Shown here piece by piece: positions 1 to 6,291 of a DNA stretch of 11,688 nt. Source of the stretch: Bdellovibrio sp. (GTDB lineage: Bacteria > Bdellovibrionota > Bdellovibrionia > Bdellovibrionales > UBA1609). The stretch covers positions 1-11,688 of the forward strand of contig RFKI01000005.1 in NCBI GenBank assembly GCA_003694355.1, in the 5' to 3' direction. The position numbers and the translations under genes were made by a program. The notes under the pieces were generated by a model that was not told the DNA's origin, made no database searches, and worked only from the letters and a program-made list of their open reading frames with translations. Every line of letters begins with the position of its first letter. Positions within the stretch are counted from its first letter, which is position 1.

Positions 1-868
1 CTTCGCCATACCATAAAAATAGCAGGATAAACAAGAGCTCTAACAAAAAGGAAGAGAAAATTCCGCCTACCATAGGAGCTGCCATTCTTTTCATCACATC
101 AGCTCCTGTTTTTGATGTACCAGCCAACATTATAGGTAAAAGAGCAATAAAAGTTGTCATTACCGTCATTATTTTAGGACGTATTCTTTTAACTGCACCT
201 TCATGAATAGCCTTTTTAAGATCCTCTACAGAGTTCATCTTTCCTTTGTTTACAAAATTCTCATAAGAAAGATCTAAATATAAGAGCATAAAGATGGCCA
301 TCTCGGCATCAATACCTAAAAGAGCAATCAATCCCACCCAAACAGCAATGCTCATATTGTACCCAAGAAGATAAATCAGCCAAAAAGCACCAATGGCTGA
401 AAAAGGAATTCCCAGAAAAATAATGGCTGTTTTAATGGGGGATTTTGTGTTCATATATATAAGCAGCAAGATAATAAAAATAGTAATGGGCACCACCACT
501 TTCAATTTCTCTTTCACTCTCATCATATTTTCATACTGTCCACTCCAACTGATAGAATATCCTGGAGGGATCTTAAGCTCCTTATTCACCAAGGCCTTAG
601 TTTCCTTCACATAGCTACCTATGTCCACTCCATCAATGTCCACAAAAACATAGCCTGTTAGAAGCCCATTATCATTACGAATCATTCCTGGACCTGATTT
701 CATTCGAATATCTGCAAGGTCTCCCAACCGCACAAATTGCCCTTTTCGGGACTTCACCGTAATGCTATTAAGATCATCCAGATTTTCTCTAAAATCTCTG
801 GCATAATCTCACATTCACAGAGTAACGCTCTCGCCCTTCAATGGTCGTAGTCACATCCACTCCCCCCC
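1..868 (-). pseudogene. cusA: CusA C-terminal part, displaced into other frames by indels and cut by the window edge
   Basis: Reading the minus strand past the premature stop recovers the rest of CusA in shifted frames. Removing one G from 862-868 gives VDVTTTIEGRERYSVNVR. Removing one T near 805-806 then gives YARDFRENLDDLNSITV and about 255 more open codons. These include GQYENMMRVKEKLKVVVP, an AEMAIFMLLYL segment holding the counterpart of E. coli Glu939, the RPKIMTVMTT relay segment and the TM12 start MAAPMVGG. Near 32-38 one base seems to be missing: the frame in use reads LLFILLFLWYGE, while the adjacent frame gives the family-typical LVYPAIFMVWR. Thus the segment carries +1, +1 and -1 shifts relative to the family. 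The conserved residues are otherwise kept, with no substitution decay, which fits a very recent lesion or sequence error. The true 3' end lies outside the window. Confidence 0.85.
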
Positions 869-3228
869 ACAGAGCTTTTGACAATCTTTTGAATTTCTTC
901 AACGGAAATCCCATAGCGAACTAAGGCTTCCCTTTTAATTTCAAAGTCTAAAAAGTATCCGCCTGTAATTCGCTCCGCAAAAACACTTCTTGTACCCTTA
1001 ACCCTGGATATGAGCCTTTCCAATTGGATGCCTATTTTTTCTATGGTTTTTAGATTATTCCCTGAAATTTTAATTCCAATGGGTGTTCGAATTCCTGTAG
1101 ACAGCATATCTAAACGTGCCTTAATGGGCATGGTCCAGGCATTCACAACTCCTGGAATTTTCATCTTTGCATCCATTTCAGCAATCAACTCATTCCAGGT
1201 AATGCGATCTGGTTGAAAAAAACGAAATGGACCCTTTAAAAACTCTGGCAAAAAAGAATACCAAACATCTTTTTTTCTCCATTCACTGGGGTCTTTTAAA
1301 ATCACAGTAGTTTCCATCATGGAAAGAGGAGCTGGATCTGTAGAGGTATTGGGCTTCCCGGCTTTTCCAAAAACAGACCTCACTTCTGGAAAGCTTTTTA
1401 GAATCTCATCTTGCTTTCTTAAAAGACTTTCAGCCTCTGTAACAGAAATACCCGGCATGGTTGTGGGCATGTATAAAATAGACCCTTCATTTAGTGGTGG
1501 CATAAACTCAGAACCAATTTTAAAAAATACGGGGATCGTTATAAAAAGAGCTACTACGGCAGCTCCGATCACCTTCCACGGGTGTTCCACCACCCAGTCC
1601 ACCACAGGACCATAAATTTTAAAAAGAACTTTGCTCACAGGATGTTTTTCTTCTGAATGTGTGGACCCTAAAAGAAACTTATTCGCCCAAGCATTCAGCC
1701 AAGGTAAAGGTCCTTTGAACTCTCTAAACCGGGTAATTATCAAAAGAAGAGCTGGAGCCAAGGTAATGACTAAAACAGCAGCCACACCCATGGCCAAAGT
1801 TTTGGTATAAGCGAGAGGCTTAAACAAACGTCCTTCCCGAGCTTCTAAAGAGAAAATCGGTAAAAAAGAAACAGCTATCACCAATAGCGAATAGAAACTC
1901 GATGGTCCCACCTCTTTAATGGCATACACAAGAATTTCCCTGAAGTCTTCTTTTCGTCCATTTCTGTTCCACTCCTCAAGCTTTTTATGGCAGTTTTCTA
2001 TCACCACGATGGCTGCATCCACCATGGCTCCAATGGAAATCGCAATACCTCCAAGCGACATGATATTGGCTGAAACCCCCATAAAGTACATGGGAATGAA
2101 GCTAATAACCACAGCCGTTGGCAAAAGCACAATGGGCATAAAAGCACTGGGTAAATGCAAAAGGAAAATTAAAATAATAATCCCCACAACAATCATTTCT
2201 ATCTTAAGTTCATGCTTTAAAGTCTTAATAGCTCGGTCAATGAGGCTTTTTCGGTTATACACCTCTACAATTTCGACCCCCTCAGGAAGAGATTTCTTCA
2301 AGGAGTTCAGTTTTTCTTCAATCCTCTTAATAACAGCATGGGCATTTTCTCCAAATCGCATAATGACAATGCCACCCACCGTATCGCCTAGCCCATTTAA
2401 ATCGGCAACTCCCCTTCGCATCTCTGGTCCCAAGGACACTGTAGCAATATTGTGCAAATAAATGGGAGTGCCCGTTTTACTAGCTCCAACGACAATATTT
2501 TCCAGATCTTCCCTATTCTTAATATACCCCCGCCCACGCACCATATATTCCGCACCAGCAATTTCAAAAACACGCGCGCCAATTTCCAAGTTCCCAGCCT
2601 TAACTGCTTTCATCACATCTAAGATGGACAGTCCATAAAACCGAAGAAGGTAAGGGTTAACCTTCACCTGGTATTGTTTTTCAAATCCTCCCACAGAAGC
2701 CACTTCAGCCACGCCAGGAACAGCCTGCAACTGATACCTCAAGAACCAGTCCTGAAATGACCTCAAATCTGCTAGGGAGTTTTTCCCACTTGTGTCCTTA
2801 AGAGCATACTGATAAACCCATCCAACACCAGTGGCATCTGGCCCCAATTCTGTTTGCACCCCTTCTGGTAACTGAGGAATGATCTTGGACAAATACTCCA
2901 AAACACGTGAACGCGCCCAATAAATATCTGTTCCATCTTCGAAAATCACATAAACATAAGAATAACCAAAAGTAGAAAGCCCCCGAATATCTTTGACCTT
3001 TGGAACCCCTAACAAAGCACTCACAATGGGATAAGTTACTTGGTCCTCAATGATGTCCGGACTCACATTCCACTTTGAATACACAATCACCTGTGTGTCT
3101 GAGAGATCAGGAATGGCATCCACAGGAATCTGTTTCATGCTGGAAAACCCAGCAAGGATGAGAAATAAAACGACAAACAAAGTCAGAAACTTATGCCTAG
3201 CACAGACCTCAATGATTTTAATGAGCAT
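838..3228 (-). CDS. cusA: CusA/CzcA-family heavy-metal RND efflux pump, main reading frame (796 aa, truncated by frameshift)
   Basis: Inner-membrane proton-driven RND pump of the Cu(I)/Ag(I) tripartite efflux complex CusCBA. The N-terminus has the first membrane helix followed by the family motif IPVDAIPDLSDTQVI (about residues 35-50). The TM4 motif GAMVDAAIVVIEN carries the proton-relay Asp. The three methionines that bind Cu(I)/Ag(I) in E. coli CusA (M573, M623, M672) have counterparts at M587 (in LYMP), M637 (in MMETT) and M708 (in LDMLSTGI), so monovalent copper or silver is the likely substrate. Against E. coli CusA there is an extra loop of about 20 residues between M637 and M708. The ATG lies inside the end of cusB: the reconstructed cusB stop overlaps it by 11 bp, implying translational coupling. 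This frame ends prematurely after the conserved SSVGG motif because a run of seven G (862-868, coding sense) appears to have one G too many. The rest of the pump continues in other frames to the left edge. Family identity is very secure; functionality is doubtful as given. Confidence 0.93.
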   Translation of the reverse strand: MLIKIIEVCARHKFLTLFVVLFLILAGFSSMKQIPVDAIPDLSDTQVIVYSKWNVSPDIIEDQVTYPIVSALLGVPKVKDIRGLSTFGYSYVYVIFEDGTDIYWARSRVLEYLSKIIPQLPEGVQTELGPDATGVGWVYQYALKDTSGKNSLADLRSFQDWFLRYQLQAVPGVAEVASVGGFEKQYQVKVNPYLLRFYGLSILDVMKAVKAGNLEIGARVFEIAGAEYMVRGRGYIKNREDLENIVVGASKTGTPIYLHNIATVSLGPEMRRGVADLNGLGDTVGGIVIMRFGENAHAVIKRIEEKLNSLKKSLPEGVEIVEVYNRKSLIDRAIKTLKHELKIEMIVVGIIILIFLLHLPSAFMPIVLLPTAVVISFIPMYFMGVSANIMSLGGIAISIGAMVDAAIVVIENCHKKLEEWNRNGRKEDFREILVYAIKEVGPSSFYSLLVIAVSFLPIFSLEAREGRLFKPLAYTKTLAMGVAAVLVITLAPALLLIITRFREFKGPLPWLNAWANKFLLGSTHSEEKHPVSKVLFKIYGPVVDWVVEHPWKVIGAAVVALFITIPVFFKIGSEFMPPLNEGSILYMPTTMPGISVTEAESLLRKQDEILKSFPEVRSVFGKAGKPNTSTDPAPLSMMETTVILKDPSEWRKKDVWYSFLPEFLKGPFRFFQPDRITWNELIAEMDAKMKIPGVVNAWTMPIKARLDMLSTGIRTPIGIKISGNNLKTIEKIGIQLERLISRVKGTRSVFAERITGGYFLDFEIKREALVRYGISVEEIQKIVKSSVGGSGCDYDH

Positions 3229-3401
3229 GTCCTGTGCCTCCTGAAGCCTTTCGAATAACGGCTTTTAAACGTGATTCTGAATCAATTAAGAAGTTGGCAC
3301 TTGTAACAATTTTTTCTCTCTCTTTAAGTCCTGCTCCAATAGCCACATCATTGCCAGCCCGAAGTGCCACCAAAACCTCTCTGGGTTCAAACTTCCCTTT
3401 T
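3218..3401 (-). pseudogene. cusB: True C-terminus of CusB in the adjacent frame
   Basis: If the A-run at 3398-3401 is read as five A instead of four, CusB continues as VEKGKFEPREVLVALRAGND, then VAIGAGLKEREKIVTSANFL and IDSESRLKAVIRKASGGTGHAH, ending at TAA 3220-3218. This tail has the features expected at the end of CusB-type adaptors: an F/E-P-R-x-V strand, a G-L-x-x-G/R-E-x-V strand, and SANFLIDSES-type closing residues. In this frame the stop overlaps the cusA start by 11 bp (ATGCTCATTAA), a typical coupled junction, which supports it as the native frame. The sequence shows only the shift; whether it is in the genome or in the assembly cannot be told here. Confidence 0.85.
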
Positions 3402-4383
3402 CCACAAAGACCAAGGAATGCAAGCCCGTGTCCAAAACAGCATCAAAAGGCACCGCCAAGTGCTCTCCCACAGGAGCATAAATAATCACATCCACATAAG
3501 AGTCTGGCCGTACTTGCACGGAGGTTTTATTTAATAAAATGCGAACCTTTGCCGTTCGAGTTTCTCTATTAATAATGCGGTCAACAGACTGCACTTTCCC
3601 TGGAATCATCTCTCCTTCCAAAAAACTGGCCCGCACCTCAACAGATTGCCCTGGCTTAATAAACGGAAGATCGTATTCATACACCTCAGCATAAACAAGA
3701 GGCCTCTTACCCTTATCGACAACAAGCAACTCATCTGATGGATTTTCATAGGGATTTATGGCATTGATTTGACTATCACTTAACCCCAAAACCTTGAGGC
3801 GCACCCGCGCGGCCCTTAAAGTCTCTTTGGCGCTCTGTCGAATTTCAGGAATGGGATTGTTTTTTTGTCTTAAATATTGCTTGAGCGCCTCCTGATACTC
3901 CGCTCGGGCTGTAAAAAGCTCAGGGTCGTAAGCAATACTTCCAGCAGCCTTGATTTTTTTAAAAAGTGTTTTTCTTTTGACGACATCTGTGGTCACTCCT
4001 ATCAGTTGTTTCTTTTTTAAAGTGAGGCGAAAGGGAGCATGGTCAGGCAAATGCCCCCTTTTTGAGGTTTTGTGTTTGGTCTCTGAAGATGGACTTTCAT
4101 GTTGATGCTCAGATGTTTTTCCCGATGAATCCCTGTCTTCAGAAGTTTCTTCTTCTGGTTCTTCCTCCACTCGAACCAGTGTCATGCCACAAATAGGGCA
4201 AGTTTGTCCTGGTTTATCTGAAGTGATCTGAGGATGCATGGGACACCGATAAAGTGGTTTTTTAGCTTTCTTTTTCTGTTCATGAACTGCATGCTCATGA
4301 GTCGGCTGTTTTTTACACCCCACACCAAAAGTCACAACTAATAACAATACAATAATTATATATTTTGGTATTTTTCGCCCCAT
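3286..4383 (-). CDS. cusB: CusB-like periplasmic adaptor (membrane-fusion) protein, main frame, C-terminus scrambled by a frameshift
   Basis: Periplasmic adaptor linking the RND pump CusA to the outer-membrane channel CusC, and probably handing Cu(I)/Ag(I) to CusA. I chose the ATG at 4383: GGGGG sits five bases upstream, and an in-frame TTG at 4395 lacks this spacing. The N-terminus is a lipoprotein-like signal (hydrophobic stretch, then FGVGC with Cys23), although Gly at -3 is not classical. A His/Lys-rich segment leads into a heavy-metal-binding module, YRCPMHPQ to CPICGMTL (about residues 45-69). An acidic, Ser/His-rich linker follows, then the adaptor body (GVTTDVVKRK, AGSIAYDPEL, a helical hairpin, LVYAEVYEYDLPFIKPGQSVEVRA, VDRIINRETRTAKVRI). 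The last 38 or so residues, after VFVEKG, are out of frame: the A-run at 3398-3401 appears to lack one A. Repaired, the protein would have about 388 residues, close to E. coli CusB (407). Confidence 0.9.
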   Translation of the reverse strand: MGRKIPKYIIIVLLLVVTFGVGCKKQPTHEHAVHEQKKKAKKPLYRCPMHPQITSDKPGQTCPICGMTLVRVEEEPEEETSEDRDSSGKTSEHQHESPSSETKHKTSKRGHLPDHAPFRLTLKKKQLIGVTTDVVKRKTLFKKIKAAGSIAYDPELFTARAEYQEALKQYLRQKNNPIPEIRQSAKETLRAARVRLKVLGLSDSQINAINPYENPSDELLVVDKGKRPLVYAEVYEYDLPFIKPGQSVEVRASFLEGEMIPGKVQSVDRIINRETRTAKVRILLNKTSVQVRPDSYVDVIIYAPVGEHLAVPFDAVLDTGLHSLVFVEKGSLNPERFWWHFGLAMMWLLEQDLKREKKLLQVPTS

Positions 4384-4430
4384 TATATCCCCCAATTCTC
4401 AAAACAAGATGCTATTCTTTAGTTTAAAAT

Positions 4431-4459
4431 ACTATACCCCCCCACCGTTTATTTGAAAA
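4431..4459 (-). promoter_or_regulatory. Predicted cusBA promoter with a C/G-tract operator in its spacer
   Basis: Read leftward, TTTTCA (4459-4454) and TATAGT (4436-4431) are separated by exactly 17 bp and resemble -35 and -10 boxes. The spacer next to the -10 is a run of seven G, flanked as TGGGGGGGTATAGT. A G-tract bordered by A/T-rich TAT/AGT ends is the hallmark of operators for CsoR/RcnR-family repressors, and csoR lies 1.4 kb away. Binding here would block polymerase. The site is also close enough to the cusC start that one repressor could affect both divergent transcripts. Promoter boxes are inferred by eye. Confidence 0.5.
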
Positions 4460-4493
4460 GCAAAAAAATATTAAATTTCATTTTACTTTAAAA

Positions 4494-4526
4494 CATCTCT
4501 TCCATAAACCACGCCTAATAGAGATG
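4494..4526 (+). repeat. 7-bp inverted repeat in the cusC leader
   Basis: CATCTCT (4494-4500) and AGAGATG (4520-4526) are perfect complements separated by 19 bases, ending 14 bases before the cusC ribosome binding site. It could fold as a hairpin in the leader RNA or be an operator. The loop is long and no U-run follows, so it is not a terminator. A chance occurrence is possible. Confidence 0.3.
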
Positions 4527-4552
4527 AACTTCTCAGAAAAGGAGGCGCATTC

Positions 4553-5863
4553 ATGCTCTTAAACAAGAAGCTTCTCTCTTTTTTCCTGTTTGTTAATTTT
4601 TATATCTCCCTCATCCCTCGCCTGACTTTCGCCAATCCTCAGCATCCCTCTTCTGGAGAATTGGCTCAACTGATCCAGGAAGCCCTCAAAAATAACCCAG
4701 AGCTCTCGGCTATAAAAAATCAAGCCGAAAAATACCGCTATCAGTTCAAGGCTGCTGGCTCCTATGACGACCCTCAAATCACTTATGAAGTGATGAATCT
4801 ACCTATAGACACTTATAGCCTTCAACAAACTCCCATGAGTGGCAAAAAAGTCAGCATTTCTCAAAAAATACCTTTTCCAGGAAAACTCAGCACAAAACAA
4901 AAAGCCGCTTACCTGCAGTTCGAGGCATCGCTTCACCGCTTTAAACAAAAACAATATGAAATTATCTACAATGTAAAGAAAAATTACTATGAACTCTTCA
5001 AAGCAATAAAAACAACCCACATTCTTGAAGAACAAAAAAAGCTTATTAAACAACTGATTGTGTCTGCCCGCAGCAAATACACTCTGGGCAAAATCCCTCA
5101 AACTGAAGTCATCAACTTTCAAATGGAAGAAACAGACCTTATTTCCAAAATTTTAATTTCCAAAAGAAAAATCACCATAGCCAAAAATAACTTAGCTAAA
5201 GTCATCGGCTCCTCTCAACTACCCTTTCCTATAAAAGCCCTCTCTATAACTAAAAAACCCCTTGAGTTTAACTCTCTAAATGCCCAAAACCTGGTTAAAC
5301 GGGTTTTATCCAACAACCATCTCTTGAAAGCTTTCGAACTCCAAAGACTTTCCTCTGAAAAAAAAATTCAACTCTCTAAATTAGAATACTTCCCTGATTT
5401 CAACCTAAAGGCCTCTTACACCTTCAGGGAACCCAACCCCTCTGACGAGGGGACGGACTTCACTTCCTTTATGGCTTCCATCAACATCCCCTTATGGTTT
5501 TTTTCCAAACAGAATAACAATGTGCGAAGCACTCAATCTGCCCTCGCCAGAGCCACCTCCCTTGTCAAAAACCAAAAGCTCAAACTGATTAATCTGACAC
5601 AGAATATCTACGCTGAGCTTGAGGAGTCCTCAAAAACTTTGATGCTTTTTGAAAAAACACTTTTACCTCTAGCCAAACAAGCTGTCCGCTCTGGAAAGTC
5701 TGCCTATTTGAGCGGAAAAGTCGATTACTCCACTCTCCTTGCTTCCATTAACACTCGATTCAATACTGAACTTAAATTCTATTTTGCTTTAGCAAACTAC
5801 GAAACCCTTGTAGCAAAGCTTGAAGCTTTGTTGGCAGAACCTATAAATAAGGTTAATCCTTAA
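4553..5863 (+). CDS. cusC: TolC/CusC-family outer-membrane efflux protein
   Basis: Outer-membrane channel subunit of the Cus pump, a trimer that carries metal from the CusB-CusA assembly across the outer membrane. The 436-residue length is typical (E. coli CusC 457). A signal peptide is clear: basic MLLNKK, a hydrophobic core to about residue 25, and likely cleavage after LTFA. There is no lipobox Cys, unlike E. coli CusC. Two OEP repeats follow, at about residues 36-225 and 240-430. Visible family patterns are ELAQLIQEALKNNPEL, GSYDDPQITYEVMNLP, VSISQKIPFPGKL and, in the second repeat, KLEYFPDFNLKASY with SINIPLWF. The ATG has AAAAGGAGG upstream with seven bases of spacing. It is transcribed away from cusBA, so the three pump subunits are split over a divergent control region. 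Its stop overlaps the convergent csoR stop by 11 bp. The frame is intact, unlike cusB and cusA. Assignment to Cus rests on the neighbourhood; the family itself is certain. Confidence 0.9.
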   Translation: MLLNKKLLSFFLFVNFYISLIPRLTFANPQHPSSGELAQLIQEALKNNPELSAIKNQAEKYRYQFKAAGSYDDPQITYEVMNLPIDTYSLQQTPMSGKKVSISQKIPFPGKLSTKQKAAYLQFEASLHRFKQKQYEIIYNVKKNYYELFKAIKTTHILEEQKKLIKQLIVSARSKYTLGKIPQTEVINFQMEETDLISKILISKRKITIAKNNLAKVIGSSQLPFPIKALSITKKPLEFNSLNAQNLVKRVLSNNHLLKAFELQRLSSEKKIQLSKLEYFPDFNLKASYTFREPNPSDEGTDFTSFMASINIPLWFFSKQNNNVRSTQSALARATSLVKNQKLKLINLTQNIYAELEESSKTLMLFEKTLLPLAKQAVRSGKSAYLSGKVDYSTLLASINTRFNTELKFYFALANYETLVAKLEALLAEPINKVNP

Positions 5864-6134
5864 GGGACATTTTCAAAAACTCTATGATTTCATCTAAAAT
5901 TTCTTTTTTCTTCTTGTCACTGGAACTTTTAACGGCCTTCAAAACGCAGCCATGAATGTGTTCTTCCACAATTTTCATTTCAACAGAACGTAAAGCCGCT
6001 CTAATCGCCTTAATTTGTACAACAATGTCCATGCAGTAGCGTTTTTCTTCCACCATTCTCCTTAAGCCTCGCACCTGACCCTCTATTCGCTTTAAACGGT
6101 TCAGCTGCTTATGATGATCCGTTCCTTTCTTCAT
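5853..6134 (-). CDS. csoR: CsoR-type Cu(I)-sensing transcriptional repressor
   Basis: Small all-helical DNA-binding repressor of the CsoR/RcnR/FrmR family (DUF156), which leaves its operator when the cognate ligand binds. The N-terminal helix has the family pattern QLNRLKRIEGQVRGLRRMVE. The ligand residues are Cys34 (in RYCMDIVVQ), His59 and Cys63 (in EEHIHGC). This Cys-His-x3-Cys set matches the Cu(I) site of M. tuberculosis CsoR (C36, H61, C65) and differs from nickel/cobalt RcnR, which has His at the last position. The ATG at 6134 is preferred because AAGGGG lies seven bases before it; an in-frame ATG at 6140 is only one base from that motif and would add two residues. It lies between cusC and copA on the opposite strand, the expected place for their regulator. 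A copy of the putative operator covers its own ribosome binding site, suggesting autoregulation. The C-terminus is Lys/Asp/Glu-rich, ending in EIIEFLKMSLKD. Confidence 0.93.
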   Translation of the reverse strand: MKKGTDHHKQLNRLKRIEGQVRGLRRMVEEKRYCMDIVVQIKAIRAALRSVEMKIVEEHIHGCVLKAVKSSSDKKKKEILDEIIEFLKMSLKD

Positions 6135-6137
6135 AGA

Positions 6138-6155
6138 CATACCCCTTACTGGCTA
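6138..6155. promoter_or_regulatory. Putative CsoR half-operator over the csoR ribosome binding site
   Basis: The plus-strand sequence CATACCCCTTACTGG closely resembles the copA operator core TATACCCTTACCGGG, with one extra C and one C/T change, but its right arm is poorly matched (CTA instead of TATA). On the csoR strand the same bases supply the AAGGGG Shine-Dalgarno. A bound repressor could interfere with its own expression. The resemblance is seen directly; binding is inferred. Confidence 0.4.
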
Positions 6156-6167
6156 AAAACATTCCTC

Positions 6168-6196
6168 ACAATACAATCATCACATGGTAACTGAAA
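6168..6196 (-). promoter_or_regulatory. Candidate csoR promoter
   Basis: Read leftward, TTTCAG (6196-6191) and TATTGT (6173-6168) are 17 bp apart, and the -10-like box lies about 34 bp upstream of the preferred csoR start. Both boxes are imperfect, so this is only the best candidate in the 150-bp csoR-copA gap. Confidence 0.28.
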
Positions 6197-6236
6197 AACA
6201 AAAGTCCCGAAAGAACTAACACTCCTGGCCAACCCC

Positions 6237-6266
6237 TTGCCACCCCTTTATTTTTATGCTTTTATA
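6237..6266 (+). promoter_or_regulatory. Candidate copA promoter
   Basis: TTGCCA (6237-6242) and TTTATA (6261-6266) are 18 bp apart and lie just upstream of the copA ribosome binding site (AAGGAGG, 6281-6287). The inverted repeat described next overlaps the -10 box and continues to the Shine-Dalgarno, the right place for a repressor site. TATGCT (6255-6260) is an alternative -10 but has no good -35 partner. Confidence 0.45.
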
Positions 6267-6282
6267 CCCTTACCGGGTATAA
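6262..6282. promoter_or_regulatory. Palindromic CsoR-type operator of copA
   Basis: Two perfect 8-bp inverted arms, TTATACCC (6262-6269) and GGGTATAA (6275-6282), flank five bases TTACC. This ATA-C-tract ... G-tract-TAT design is that of known CsoR operators upstream of copper ATPase genes. It covers the predicted -10 box and touches the Shine-Dalgarno, and csoR is the adjacent divergent gene. Copper-inducible derepression of copA is therefore the likely control. It is the most symmetrical of the three similar sites in this window. Confidence 0.75.
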
Positions 6283-6291
6283 GGAGGAAAA

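Noticed and set aside
862..868. G7 run in cusA as a programmed frameshift or phase-variation site
   Set aside because: Correcting this run alone reaches a stop within about 25 codons because of a second shift near 805, so slippage here cannot restore the pump.
1919..2461. Plus-strand 180-aa open frame inside cusA
   Set aside because: It is the reverse-complement shadow of a strongly conserved RND pump region, has no ribosome binding site and a composition expected of an antisense frame.
5853..6134. RcnR (nickel/cobalt) or FrmR (formaldehyde) instead of CsoR
   Set aside because: The ligand set is Cys34-His59-x3-Cys63; RcnR has His at the last position, and the neighbouring genes are copper exporters.
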